In this document: one piece after another, positions 25,355 to 34,442 of the stretch
How the letters are laid out: each line of letters begins with the position of its first letter
Numbering within the stretch: position 1 is the stretch's first letter
Assembly (NCBI RefSeq): GCF_947493125.1
Contig: NZ_CANLQB010000005.1
Span: forward strand, 1 to 64,000
Origin: an uncultured Roseobacter sp.
GTDB taxonomy: Bacteria > Pseudomonadota > Alphaproteobacteria > Rhodobacterales > Rhodobacteraceae
Direction: 5' to 3'
Length of the DNA stretch: 64,000 nucleotides
Notes under the pieces: model-generated
What the model saw: the letters and a program-made list of their open reading frames with translations, nothing else
What the model was told of the DNA's origin: nothing
Database searches by the model: none
Position numbers and translations under genes: made by a program

Positions 25355-27730
25355 CTAAAGCCCCAACAGCCCGCCCAGCCGGCCGCTGGAGGACGTCCGG
25401 GTCTCCACCGGCGTCGAGAGACCGGTCGGGGCGACCAGCGAGCCGCTGCGCAACGGGCTACGTGACCCTGACCACACCTCGGCGGGCGGTGCTTCGCGGT
25501 TGAAGAGGTTCCCGACCGAAGAGGTGAGTGAATTCCAACCCGACGACACCGCCGAGGCCGCATCCGATGTGCGTTGCCCGACATAGGAATTCGCCACATA
25601 ATCCGCCGCCTGCGTCGCCGTGCGGCCGACAAACCGCGCGCCGGTGTCCACACCGCGCAGCGTCGCCCCGATCACCGGTTCCGCCCGGGCGACCTGGCGG
25701 TTGACCCAGCGGTCTACGGGGGTGTCTTCATAGGCGGTCCCTGCCGCCACAGCCGCGCCGGCACCAACCGCAAAGGCACCGGGCCCTGTCCAGGTCGTTG
25801 CAGTTCCGGCGGCAAGCCCTGAGCCACCAGCGACCACCACATTGTCAGCGCGCTGCGCAGCGGCGGTGACGCCTGCGGTCCAGCGTTCATGCCAGGGGGC
25901 CGAGGCGGGCGTGTTCGTGCCGGCCACAACGCCATGCACCAGCGGGTCTGCCACCACCAGAGCCCGACCGCCCCAGCGCAAGGCCTGGTTGCCCATCGCC
26001 GACCAGTTCGGCCCGTGGTTCACGACAATTGAGCCTGCATTGGGTCCGGAGGTCGCGGGCGTCATTGGACGCCCATTTGCATCAACGAAACTGAACCCCT
26101 GCTGGGTTGCAGGAGGCTGCACCACCGTCGTATTGCCAAGCCTTGGACGGCCCAGCTCAAAGGTCACCGAATTCACCCCGAACGGCTGCCCAGTCCGCAC
26201 CATCGTTGCGCCATTCTGCAACGAGCTTGCATAGTTGCGCAGCTGTGGAGTCATTTGCACTCTGGCCACCGCCTTCCGCTCTCCGAGGTCGATGTATCCA
26301 GTGCGATCTGGTGTTGTTGTGTAGCTATCCGGAAAAAATCCGGTCGCCCCAGTTGCACCACGGGGCAGGCTGTTGCTGTAGGCGGTGGTGAACTTGCGCT
26401 GTTCAAATGGTCGGTCAAGCCCCCTGTTCTGGAACTGTGTTCCAAACTGGTTATTGCGCACCACTGTTGGGGTTGCGCGGTTTTGCGCGTAGTTCTGCAG
26501 ACCGGCGAGACTTGAACTCACGCCCACGTAAGAGGCCAAGTGGCCCGCCATATTCGCCGCATTCACCGTTGGCCCCGGCTGCCCGGTCATTTCATAAGAC
26601 AGCTCCAACCCGGCCTGGCTCGCCGCCTGACGGCGCTGCCGATCGGCGGCATAGCGCGCAGCGTAACTCTCGGACGGGGCCGCCCGTGAGGGATAGCTCG
26701 CGCGGCTGCGCTTCAGTGTGGTCTGCGAGGGCGATGTGAACCGCGAGGCATTGGCCCGCGTCACCGCCGGGCTGGCCGTGCGCGTGGTGCCGGTGCCGGA
26801 GGGGCTCATCGCCGAGGTATAGCGCGAGACATTCGCGCGGGTGACGGGCGTCTCACGGGTCGTTGCCGCGGGGGTCCCGCTGCTGTCGGGCCGTCTCTGA
26901 AGCGAGGAGGTGTAGCGCGATGCCGTGGCCCGGGTTACGGGGCTCGAGGCGGCGCTGCTCGACGGTGTGCTCGAACCGCTGTCACCCGACGGTGTCCGCG
27001 CGGTCTGCGCAAAGGTCGTCGGGCGCGACACCGGGCGGCTTGGGCTGTTGTCATTGTCGCGACCCGATGAGCTTGGGATTTTGCGCGTTGACGAGGTATA
27101 GCGCGACGCGGTCGAGCGGGTCAGGCTCGCCGGTGTGGCGCGGCTGGACTCGTCCCCGCCCGACGAATACGAGCGCGTCGTGGTTGAGGGCGATGAATAG
27201 GACCGCGCCGTGCTCGAGGGTGTGCTGCTGCGGCTCGTGGCGGTCGAGGACGGGCTGCTGCTGATCGAGGGTGTCGTCACGCGCGAGGATGTGTAGCGCG
27301 ACACGGTGGACCGCGATACGCTGCTCGGGCTCGAATAAGAGGTGCGCGTTGTGGTGGAAGAGGGGCTGGTGCTCATCGACGAGGTGTACCGCGAAGCCTC
27401 GGCGCGCGACAGGCTGCCGGTGCTGGCCGTGGTCGTCGAGGACGGCGTTGTCGCCATCGACGAGGTATAACGGGAGGCCTGGGCCCGCGACATGCTTCCC
27501 GATGACGAAGACGGGGAGGAGCTTGACCGCGACCCGCTGCCACAAAAGGCATCGAAACCGGACGCCGGGTTGCGCAGCGCCCGCGCACTGCCCACGGTGA
27601 CTTCCGCCAGATCACGCCCCAGGTCGGCGGCAATCGCCGCCCGCAACTCGGGCGATATCGATCCGCCCCGCAGGACCCGCTCGCCAAATTTCACATGGAT
27701 CGGAAGCATTGTCGCGTTAAGCGCCGTCAT
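25355..27730 (-). CDS. Large Ser/Thr-rich repeat protein, candidate type I secretion substrate
   Basis: The protein has 791 residues and belongs to no family I recognise. Residues 1-65 form a small module (GERVLRGGSISPELRAAIAADLG, VGSARALRN, GFDAF) also present in the adjacent acyltransferase. Residues 66-390 are low-complexity Ser/Thr/Pro with seven copies of a repeat around SRYTSS. Residues 390-570 are mixed and Asn/Gly/Thr-rich; 575-680 are Gly/Ala-rich with hydrophobic runs (GTATTWTGPGAFAVGAGAAVAAG) that could insert in membranes. The C-terminus is SSSGRLGGLLGL. There are no RTX nonapeptides. ATG 27730 follows GAGGG and overlaps the acyltransferase by 14 bp. It is most simply the exported product of the HlyB/HlyD pair. 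Confidence 0.75.
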   Translation of the reverse strand: MTALNATMLPIHVKFGERVLRGGSISPELRAAIAADLGRDLAEVTVGSARALRNPASGFDAFCGSGSRSSSSPSSSSGSMSRAQASRYTSSMATTPSSTTTASTGSLSRAEASRYTSSMSTSPSSTTTRTSYSSPSSVSRSTVSRYTSSRVTTPSISSSPSSTATSRSSTPSSTARSYSSPSTTTRSYSSGGDESSRATPASLTRSTASRYTSSTRKIPSSSGRDNDNSPSRPVSRPTTFAQTARTPSGDSGSSTPSSSAASSPVTRATASRYTSSLQRRPDSSGTPAATTRETPVTRANVSRYTSAMSPSGTGTTRTASPAVTRANASRFTSPSQTTLKRSRASYPSRAAPSESYAARYAADRQRRQAASQAGLELSYEMTGQPGPTVNAANMAGHLASYVGVSSSLAGLQNYAQNRATPTVVRNNQFGTQFQNRGLDRPFEQRKFTTAYSNSLPRGATGATGFFPDSYTTTPDRTGYIDLGERKAVARVQMTPQLRNYASSLQNGATMVRTGQPFGVNSVTFELGRPRLGNTTVVQPPATQQGFSFVDANGRPMTPATSGPNAGSIVVNHGPNWSAMGNQALRWGGRALVVADPLVHGVVAGTNTPASAPWHERWTAGVTAAAQRADNVVVAGGSGLAAGTATTWTGPGAFAVGAGAAVAAGTAYEDTPVDRWVNRQVARAEPVIGATLRGVDTGARFVGRTATQAADYVANSYVGQRTSDAASAVSSGWNSLTSSVGNLFNREAPPAEVWSGSRSPLRSGSLVAPTGLSTPVETRTSSSGRLGGLLGL
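26731..27490 (-). repeat. Seven-copy SRYTSS repeat region within the secreted-type protein
   Basis: Seven degenerate copies of a 12-residue unit, consensus (S/T)R(A/S)xxSR(Y/F)TSxx, are separated by 10-60 residues of Ser/Thr/Pro-rich linker. The seven cores, in order, are SRAQASRYTSSM, SRAEASRYTSSM, SRSTVSRYTSSR, TRSTASRYTSST, TRATASRYTSSL, TRANVSRYTSAM and TRANASRFTSPS. The spacing varies, so it is a protein-level repeat, not a DNA tandem array. Confidence 0.85.
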
Positions 27731-28508
27731 CGTCACATCCCTCACTATGCATCAAAATGTCCGCGGTCTGGTTAGCACCCTCATCTTCAACCGAGGGTCG
27801 CTTTTTGAAGATCGCGCCCACGCGAGCGAAACCTTGCCTGTTAAGCAGTTTTTCCGCCCGATCTCCGCTCAAACCGGTGGAGACCGAAAGGCAAATCTCG
27901 CGCACATCGCAGGTCATCGCCCAGACCTCGAAGGCGCAGACCAGCTTGCGCGCAAGCCTGAGGCTGCGCGCGGCGGGGTAGACGTAAAACAGGTCGTCAT
28001 TGGCGACGCGCGCCTCGGAAAAGAAGTAGGGGCTGACATAGCCAAAAAGCGCGCCCTGTAGCTGGCCGCCGCGCTTGTGCAGGAAAATCCGATGGGTCGC
28101 GGGCGCGCCCAGATACATCTCGATATGCGCCCGCATCACCTCTTCGGAAAAGGGGATATCGCGATAGATCGTCTCGCCATGCATGGCCCGGCAGAGCGCG
28201 AGCAGCGGGTCGATATCGCCCGGTTCCGCGAGCCCCAATCCATCGCTGAACCCCCGCGCGCCCAGTTCCAGCTCACCGCCCAAGCCGACCACCGGGCCCT
28301 CGCCCAGCTCCGCCGCCAGTGCGGCCCGCGTCTGCTCCGACAGGGCCTCGGTCGGCACCACCAGATCGCCCGGCTGCGCCGCCGCGATATAGGCATCCTC
28401 GGCGTGAGCGGGCCCGTTTTGGCCCAGCAGGTTGGCCTCCCGCGCGGCAATCGCATCCTGCATCCCGGAGCCGCCGCGCGTGATCAGATTGGGCCGCACG
28501 CGCCGCAT
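27717..28508 (-). CDS. GNAT-type acyltransferase with N-terminal module shared with the Ser/Thr-rich protein
   Basis: The protein has 263 residues. Residues about 45-90 carry a module (PGDLVVPTEALSEQTRAALAAELG ... VGLG) that aligns with residues 10-60 of the neighbouring large protein, 10 identities in 24 over the core. The C-terminal 160 residues look like a GNAT acetyl/acyltransferase: LCRAMHGETIYRDIPFSEEVMRAHIEMYL, FYVYPAARSLRLARKLVCAFEVWA in the acyl-CoA-binding position, and a terminal GFARVGAIFKKR strand. It starts at the ATG overlapping the HlyD stop (TGATG). HlyC-type toxin-activating acyltransferases share the GNAT fold and sit in similar operons, so it may modify the exported protein. 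Confidence 0.72.
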   Translation of the reverse strand: MRRVRPNLITRGGSGMQDAIAAREANLLGQNGPAHAEDAYIAAAQPGDLVVPTEALSEQTRAALAAELGEGPVVGLGGELELGARGFSDGLGLAEPGDIDPLLALCRAMHGETIYRDIPFSEEVMRAHIEMYLGAPATHRIFLHKRGGQLQGALFGYVSPYFFSEARVANDDLFYVYPAARSLRLARKLVCAFEVWAMTCDVREICLSVSTGLSGDRAEKLLNRQGFARVGAIFKKRPSVEDEGANQTADILMHSEGCDDDGA

Positions 28509-29890
28509 CAGTTCGGCTCCCTCAGGCTCTCATCCAGCGCGCGGTGGAACGGGTCGGTCAGATACGACAGCACCGTGCGATCCCCGATCCGGATTTCGGC
28601 CGTGGTGGTGATCCCGGGCACCAGCCGGAACCCCTCGGGCAGGTTGCGCAGCTGGTTCTCGGTGATCGCTACCCGCACCCGGTAATAGACCTCGGTACGT
28701 CCGTTCATCTCGCGCTGAAACGCATCGGGGCTGATCGAGGTCAGCTCGCCGCGCAGCGTGCCGTGACGCTGGAACGGGAAGGGGTCGAGCTTGGCGCGCA
28801 CCGCCTGGCCCAGATGCACCCAGCCGATGTCCTCCGCGCTCAGCTCCAGCTCGATGTCGAGCCCCTCATCGGTGGGCACCAGCGTGAAGAGCACCTCCGC
28901 CGTCTCCACCACCGAGCCCACGGATTTCTGCGTTACATCCATGATCACCCCGTCCGTCTCGGCGTAAAACGCGTCGAACTCGGCCACCCGGTTGGCCTTG
29001 CGGATCTCGAATTGCAGCTGCTCCAGCTCGTTCTTCACCTCCAGCCGCCGGTCCTCGACCTCCGTCGCGCGTGATGACAGGTATTGCAGCCGCTCGTTCT
29101 CCACCACGCGCTGCTGGCGGCGATAGCCTTCCGCCTCTTCGATCTTCTCGCGCTGCTGCGCCTTCAGCTTCTCGACCTCGGTCTCCGCCTCCTGCTGGGT
29201 GATCTGCGAGCCTGCGTTGCGCGCCACCAGCCGCGCGGCGGTCTCCAGCTTGGTCTCTGCAAGGGTCAGTGCCGCGACGATCTGCGCCTCCTGCGCCGCC
29301 GCGACCGCCGCCTGCGAGTCGAGTGTCTTCAGCCGCGCTGCAAACCCCTCGAGCGCCGCCGCCTTCTCCAGCTCACGCGTTTGAAACAGCGCCGCCTGCT
29401 GCGCTACCGCATCGCGCCCCGCTACCTCGGGCGCAAACCTTTCTCCCGCACTTTCCGCCTCCAGCCGGGCCAGCTCCGCGCTCAGCAAAGCCGCGCGGGC
29501 CTGCAACTGCCCCTGATCCGCCTCCGTCAGCGTGGGGTCGAGCGAGGCGATGATATCGCCCTTCTGCACCACGTCGCCCGCCCGCACGTCCAGCGTCCGG
29601 ATCACCGACGGGCGATAGGGCTGCTTCACGATGGTGCGCGACTGGCTCACCAGCTTGCCGCGCGCGCTCACCGTCCGGTCGATCTCGGCCCACCAGGCCC
29701 AGAGCAGCGCGGCGGCAATCACCGCCAGGATCGTATAGAGCGCCACCCGCGCCGCCCCCGGCACCCGGCGCAGCTCCACCTCCACCGCATCCGGTTGAAA
29801 GTCCAGCGCGCGGCGGTCCACAGCCGCGCGCGGGCGGCCCTCCTGCCGGACCAGCTCCGCCGTCCGTCGATATCCGAACCGGTCAGCCAT
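28508..29890 (-). CDS. Type I secretion membrane fusion protein (HlyD family)
   Basis: The periplasmic adaptor (460 residues) has a single membrane anchor at about 49-67, a basic cytosolic N-terminus, a beta-barrel/lipoyl half (GKLVSQSRTIVKQPYRPSVIRTLDVRAGDVVQKGDIIASLDPT) and a long coiled coil (about 130-330). The second lipoyl half and C-terminal PS00543-like stretch are also visible (LVPGITTTAEIRIGDRTVLSYLTDPF). It would bridge the inner-membrane exporter to a TolC-type outer-membrane channel not encoded here. I used ATG 29890 (MADRFGYRR), which overlaps the HlyB stop by 8 bp (ATGGCTGA); a longer frame to 29992 lies inside hlyB. Confidence 0.93.
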   Translation of the reverse strand: MADRFGYRRTAELVRQEGRPRAAVDRRALDFQPDAVEVELRRVPGAARVALYTILAVIAAALLWAWWAEIDRTVSARGKLVSQSRTIVKQPYRPSVIRTLDVRAGDVVQKGDIIASLDPTLTEADQGQLQARAALLSAELARLEAESAGERFAPEVAGRDAVAQQAALFQTRELEKAAALEGFAARLKTLDSQAAVAAAQEAQIVAALTLAETKLETAARLVARNAGSQITQQEAETEVEKLKAQQREKIEEAEGYRRQQRVVENERLQYLSSRATEVEDRRLEVKNELEQLQFEIRKANRVAEFDAFYAETDGVIMDVTQKSVGSVVETAEVLFTLVPTDEGLDIELELSAEDIGWVHLGQAVRAKLDPFPFQRHGTLRGELTSISPDAFQREMNGRTEVYYRVRVAITENQLRNLPEGFRLVPGITTTAEIRIGDRTVLSYLTDPFHRALDESLREPN

Positions 29891-32075
29891 CGACCACCCC
29901 CACCGCGTTGCGCATCTGGATGTCGCACATGCGCTGGAAGGTGGGCGAGAACTCCGGCCCATCCGCGTCCAGCAGCGCCGCGCGCGGCGCAAAGGCCTCG
30001 ATCCGCCCCTTGTTCATCACCATGATCCGCCCCGCCATATGCAGCGTCGACAGCCGATGCGCGATGATCAACATGGTGCGCCCATCGGCGATCTGGCCGA
30101 GGTTCTCCTGGATGATCGTCTCCGACTCCACGTCGAGCGCCGAGGTCGCCTCGTCAAAGATCAAGAGCCGCGGGTCCCGCAGCAGCGCCCGCGCAATCGC
30201 CAGCCGCTGGCGCTGCCCGCCCGACAGGTTCGTGGCGTTCTCCTCCAGCAGCGTGTCATAGCCCGTGGGCATCTCCTCGATAAATCCCGCCGCGCCCGCC
30301 AGCCGGGCCGCGCGTTTCACATCCTCCAGCGAGGCCGAGGCCTGCGTCAGCGCGATGTTCTCGCGCACGGTGCCGCGAAACAGGAAATTCTCCTGCAGCA
30401 CGATCCCCACCGACTGCCGCAGATGCGCCAGATCAATCTCGCGGATATCCGTGCCATTGAGCACGATGCGCCCGTCATTCGGCGCGTAAAGCCCCTGCAC
30501 CAGCCGCGCCAGCGTCGACTTGCCCGAGCCGCTCTCGCCCACGATCCCGATCACCTCGCCCTCGCGGATGTGAAACGACACATCCGTGAGCGCCGGGCGC
30601 TCGGCGCCGTCATAGAAGAAGCGCACCTCCTCGAATGTAATCTCGCCGGTGATCCGCGGTGTGGCCGCCTGCGACTGGCTGCCCGTCTCCGGCTTGGCGT
30701 TCATGATCGTGCCCAGCATCTTCACCGCCAGCCGTGCGCGCTGGTACTCGTGGATCATCCGCACGATCTTGATCAGCGGCTGGCTGACATAGCCCGACAG
30801 CATGTTGAAGGCGATCAGCTTGCCCACGGTCAGCTCGCCCTGAAACACCATATGTGCGCCCAGAAACAGCACCGCGACGGCCATCAGCTGCTCCAGCGTC
30901 TCCACCGTGCTCTCGGCAATGGTGCCGAGCTTGTTCACCCGGAAATGCGTGCGCACCGACTGGGCCGAGCTGGTGTCCCAGACCCGGTTGCGCCGCGGCT
31001 CCAGCGCCAGGCTCTTGATGGTGGAAATCCCGTGGATGCTCTCGACGAGCAGCGATTGTCGCTCGCCCTCCGCCGCATAGAGCCGCGTCAGCGCGCTATA
31101 AAGCGGGCGCAGCATACCCGCGATCACCAGCGCGATCAGGATCGAGAAGCCCAGCACCACCAGCCCCAGTTGCCAGGAATAGAGAAACAGAAGCGGCAGA
31201 AACACCAAAAGCGCCGTGGAATCGAGCAGTGTTTCCAACACGTTCCCGGTCAGGAACTGGCGGATCTCGTCGGTCTGCTGCATGTGTTTCGTCAGCACTC
31301 CGGCCGTCGCCCGGTGAAAGAACGACAGCGGCAGCCGAACCAGATGCCCGAAGGTACGCGTGGCCGTGCGCATGTCGATCTTCGAGGTGGCAAAGGCCAG
31401 TAGATAGTCCCGCAGGAAGTTGAAAATCCCCTGAAACAGCAGGATGATCACCACCGCCACCGCCAGCACGTTCAGCGTCTGGAAGCTCTCGTGCACCAGC
31501 ACCTTGTCCACCGTGATCTGAAAGAACAGCGGCACCGCCAGCGCGGTCACATGGATCATCAGGGCAATCACGATGATCTCGGTGAAAATCCTCTTCTGCC
31601 GTGCCGCCTCGCGCACGAACCAGCCCAGATTGAACGCCCCGCTGCCCTCCGGATCGTCCCGCGCGGGCCGAAAGAGATAGACAGTCCCGTTCCAGCCCGC
31701 CTTCAGATCCTCCAGCAGAACAGGCTCGTGCAGATACTGGTTGGTCGCCGCGTCCTTGCGCACCACCAGCAGCATTTCCTGCCCCGTTTCCGGGTCCACC
31801 TCAAAGCCCGACGCGAGGAAGGTTTCGCCCGATTTCAGGACCAGAAGTGCCGGGTAGGCATGCCCCAGCCCGCGCAGCTTCTGCCAGCTCAACCGCTTCG
31901 CCGCGACATCCAGCTTGAGGTCCTGCGCGATCCGCAGAAACCGCATCTCGCTCAGCGCCGCCTCCGAAATCGAGTAGTCATGGACCAGCCGCTGCCGGTC
32001 GATCTGCACCCCATGATACCGCGCAATCTCAACAAGATGATCCAGCGCGCGCAGGTCAATCCCAGAAGCTGCCAT
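29883..32075 (-). CDS. Type I secretion ABC exporter (HlyB-like, with C39-like domain)
   Basis: This inner-membrane exporter has 730 residues. Residues 10-130 are a C39-peptidase-like domain without the catalytic Cys or a recognisable catalytic triad, as in HlyB, so it should not cleave a leader. Residues 150-440 hold the six-helix exporter domain (FFQITVDKVLVHESFQTLNVL, PLSFFHRATAGVLTKHMQQTDEIRQFLTG). Residues 470-710 hold the ATPase: Walker A GESGSGKST (about 517), signature LSGGQRQRLAIARAL, Walker B LLIFDEATSALD, and H-switch IIAHRLST. It is the first gene of a seven-gene minus-strand operon, with GGGGGA before the ATG. The best substrate candidate is the Ser/Thr-rich protein downstream. 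Confidence 0.93.
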   Translation of the reverse strand: MAASGIDLRALDHLVEIARYHGVQIDRQRLVHDYSISEAALSEMRFLRIAQDLKLDVAAKRLSWQKLRGLGHAYPALLVLKSGETFLASGFEVDPETGQEMLLVVRKDAATNQYLHEPVLLEDLKAGWNGTVYLFRPARDDPEGSGAFNLGWFVREAARQKRIFTEIIVIALMIHVTALAVPLFFQITVDKVLVHESFQTLNVLAVAVVIILLFQGIFNFLRDYLLAFATSKIDMRTATRTFGHLVRLPLSFFHRATAGVLTKHMQQTDEIRQFLTGNVLETLLDSTALLVFLPLLFLYSWQLGLVVLGFSILIALVIAGMLRPLYSALTRLYAAEGERQSLLVESIHGISTIKSLALEPRRNRVWDTSSAQSVRTHFRVNKLGTIAESTVETLEQLMAVAVLFLGAHMVFQGELTVGKLIAFNMLSGYVSQPLIKIVRMIHEYQRARLAVKMLGTIMNAKPETGSQSQAATPRITGEITFEEVRFFYDGAERPALTDVSFHIREGEVIGIVGESGSGKSTLARLVQGLYAPNDGRIVLNGTDIREIDLAHLRQSVGIVLQENFLFRGTVRENIALTQASASLEDVKRAARLAGAAGFIEEMPTGYDTLLEENATNLSGGQRQRLAIARALLRDPRLLIFDEATSALDVESETIIQENLGQIADGRTMLIIAHRLSTLHMAGRIMVMNKGRIEAFAPRAALLDADGPEFSPTFQRMCDIQMRNAVGVVDG

Positions 32076-32262
32076 GGTCCCCCAAAACTGGAGATTGCCA
32101 CTCGAATAGGTGGTCCGCGGCAGTGTAATGCTCCGTTGGGAGCGGGCAACTGACGCTCAGGCCGATCTGCCAAAATACGCCGATTGTCGCCATGCGTTGT
32201 CTGGAAGGAGCCATTAGCCGCCTATCAGGCAGAGGATGTCCGCTGAGACGGCGCGCTGATGG

Positions 32263-33417
32263 TCAACTTTTGTAAGGGTCCAACGAAGCTCGCAGCCCGT
32301 CGCCCAGGAAATTGAAAGCCAGCACCACGAAGATGATTGGCAGCATCGGGATCGCTGTCCACGGATAGATCTCAATGCTGGCGAGGTTTTGCGCATCGTT
32401 TAGCATCACGCCCCAACTGACGGCGGGCGCGCGCAAGCCGAGGCCCAAAAAGCTCAGCGCGGTCTCGCCGAGAATCATCGCCGGTATTGACAGCGTTGCC
32501 GAGGCGATCAGATGCGACATGAAATTGGGCAAGAGGTGCCTTCGGATCACCCGACCCGGTTTCGCTCCCATCATCTCCGCTGCACGCACGTATTCTTCCT
32601 CTCTCAACGAGAGGAATTTACTTCGGACCGCCCGCGCCAGCCCCGGCCAGTCGAGGATGCCGAGGATGATCGAGATGATGAAGAAAACTGCGACCGGCCC
32701 CCAGTTCGACGGGACGGCGGCGGAGAGCGCCAGCCAGAGCGGGAGCTCGGGCAGAGAACGCAGGATCTCGATCACGCGGTTGATCAGCCAGTCGGTCTTA
32801 CCGCCGAAATAGCCTGCGATGGAGCCGAAGAAGATGCCGAGCGCGAAGGAGACGGTGATGCCGATGAGCCCTACGGTCAGGGAGAGCTGCGCGCCGTAGA
32901 GGATGCGACTGAAAACGTCTCGCCCCAAACGGTCCGAGCCCCAAAGAAACACGGTGGCACCCTCTGGTGCGCAGAAAAGATGTGTGTTTGAGGGAATGAG
33001 CCCGAAGAGATTGTAAGTGTCGCCGTCGCAAAAAAACTGCAGTGGCATGGGCCGCGTGGTGTCGGTCTCGTAGGTCCAGCGATAGTTCACCAGATCAGCT
33101 GTTGCCGTGGTCGGATAGACGAAGGGTCCGATGAACTCCCCCTCGTGCCAGAGGTTGATCGACTGCGGCGGGCTGTAGAGATACTCTGCGCTGCGCTCGT
33201 TCGGTGTGTAAGGTGCGATGAAGCCCGCGAAAGGCAGCATCAGATAGCTCAGCAACAGAAAGATGCCCGAGATCAGGCCCAGCTTGTGCCGTTTGAACTT
33301 GCGCCAGACGAGCACCCAGTTGGGAGCGTCCATCTCTGAACGTTCGAGGGCCGAGAGGTCCTGATCGTCTGACCAAGGCGCCTCGTCAACATAGCGACCG
33401 TCGGGCAGTTTCTTCAT
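32263..33417 (-). CDS. Oligopeptide-type ABC transporter permease (YejE/DppC type)
   Basis: The inner-membrane permease has 384 residues, long for the family because of an N-terminal periplasmic loop of about 100 residues (APYTPNERSAEYLYSPPQSINLWHEG), a YejE feature. Hallmarks are LWGSDRLGRDVFSRILYGAQLSLTVG, the EAA loop EYVRAAEMMGAKPGRVIRRHLLPN, and GETALSFLGLGLRAPAVSWG. It pairs with the permease upstream by a 4-bp overlap. Substrate is probably a peptide or a similar larger solute; the sequence does not say which. Confidence 0.9.
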   Translation of the reverse strand: MKKLPDGRYVDEAPWSDDQDLSALERSEMDAPNWVLVWRKFKRHKLGLISGIFLLLSYLMLPFAGFIAPYTPNERSAEYLYSPPQSINLWHEGEFIGPFVYPTTATADLVNYRWTYETDTTRPMPLQFFCDGDTYNLFGLIPSNTHLFCAPEGATVFLWGSDRLGRDVFSRILYGAQLSLTVGLIGITVSFALGIFFGSIAGYFGGKTDWLINRVIEILRSLPELPLWLALSAAVPSNWGPVAVFFIISIILGILDWPGLARAVRSKFLSLREEEYVRAAEMMGAKPGRVIRRHLLPNFMSHLIASATLSIPAMILGETALSFLGLGLRAPAVSWGVMLNDAQNLASIEIYPWTAIPMLPIIFVVLAFNFLGDGLRASLDPYKS

Positions 33418-34442
33418 CCGCCGCGCGCTCCGTAGCGGATGCGCGGGTCAAGCAAGACCAGAAGCAGATCGGAGATCATGGTGCCGATGAGGGTGAGCAA
33501 GGCCACGAACATCAGCACAAAACCGGCGAGAAACTGGTCCTGGCTCTTGAGGGCCGTGAGAAGTGAGGGACCGATGGTTTGCAAGCCCAACACGACCGAC
33601 ACGAGCACCGAGCCTGAGACCATCGCAGGCAGCAGGTTGCCAATGTCCGCGACGAAGGGGTTGAAGGCCATGCGCAACGGGTATTTGGCGAGCAGCTTGG
33701 ACGGGCCGAGGCCCTTTGCCTTGGCGGTCTCGACATAGGGCTTGCTAAGCTCATCGAGCATGTTCGCGCGCAGGCGCTGCATCATCGCCGCGGCACCGGA
33801 TGTGCCGATCACGAAGGTCGGTACGATCAGATGGACAAGAATGGATTTCACCTTCTCCCATGACATCGGCTCACCCTCGTATTCCGGCGCCATCAGGCCG
33901 CCAATCGGCAGATCGAAATACTTGTTGCCATAGTAGAAGAGTATCAGGGCCAGCAGGAAGTTGGGTGTGGCAAGACCCAGATACCCCACAAAAGCGGCGG
34001 TGTAGTCGACCCAAGTCTCTGATTTGGCAGCTGCAATCACACCAAGCGGCAAGGCCACCATGTAAACGAACAGCACGGCGGCCAGGTTCACCAGCACCGT
34101 GAGCCAGAGCGCATCGCCGACGACTTCGCTGACGGGGCGATCAAACTCGAAGGACCATCCAAAGTTGCCCTGGATCAGCCCGTACCAGCCCTGTGGACCT
34201 GGAGCCATTCCGACCCAGATCAGGTATTGCTCCCAGACAGGTCGGTCCAGCGCGTATTCGGTGCGCAGAAACTCCGCTTTTGCGACCCCTTCGGCCTGAC
34301 CGGTGGCGCGCAGCTCGGCGATCTGGTTGCTGAGGTAGTCTCCTGGCGGCAGGTTGATGATCACGAAGATCAGGATCGAGACCACCCAGAGGGTCAACAG
34401 CATCGTGATGAACCGATAGATGGCGTAGCGGACGAACATCAT
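33414..34442 (-). CDS. Oligopeptide-type ABC transporter permease (YejB/DppB type)
   Basis: This permease (342 residues) has about six membrane segments. Family stretches are LTLWVVSILIFVIINLPPGDYL, the periplasmic loop LDRPVWEQYLIWVGM, the coupling helix MQRLRANMLDELSKPYVETAKAKGLG and FNPFVADIGNLLPAMVSGSVLVSVVLGLQTIGPSLLTAL. The start MM lets either ATG 34442 or 34439 be used; the latter overlaps the upstream gene's stop. It forms one operon with the ATPase, binding protein and second permease. Confidence 0.9.
   Translation of the reverse strand: MMFVRYAIYRFITMLLTLWVVSILIFVIINLPPGDYLSNQIAELRATGQAEGVAKAEFLRTEYALDRPVWEQYLIWVGMAPGPQGWYGLIQGNFGWSFEFDRPVSEVVGDALWLTVLVNLAAVLFVYMVALPLGVIAAAKSETWVDYTAAFVGYLGLATPNFLLALILFYYGNKYFDLPIGGLMAPEYEGEPMSWEKVKSILVHLIVPTFVIGTSGAAAMMQRLRANMLDELSKPYVETAKAKGLGPSKLLAKYPLRMAFNPFVADIGNLLPAMVSGSVLVSVVLGLQTIGPSLLTALKSQDQFLAGFVLMFVALLTLIGTMISDLLLVLLDPRIRYGARGG

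Noticed and set aside
26731-27490. CRISPR or DNA tandem array
   Set aside because: Repeats are degenerate and irregularly spaced at DNA level and fit a coding frame.
25355-27730. RTX toxin
   Set aside because: No GGxGxDxUx nonapeptides are present; the repeats are SRYTSS type.
29883-32075. Leader-cleaving (C39 peptidase) bacteriocin exporter
   Set aside because: The N-terminal domain lacks the catalytic Cys, so it is the HlyB-like, non-cleaving type.
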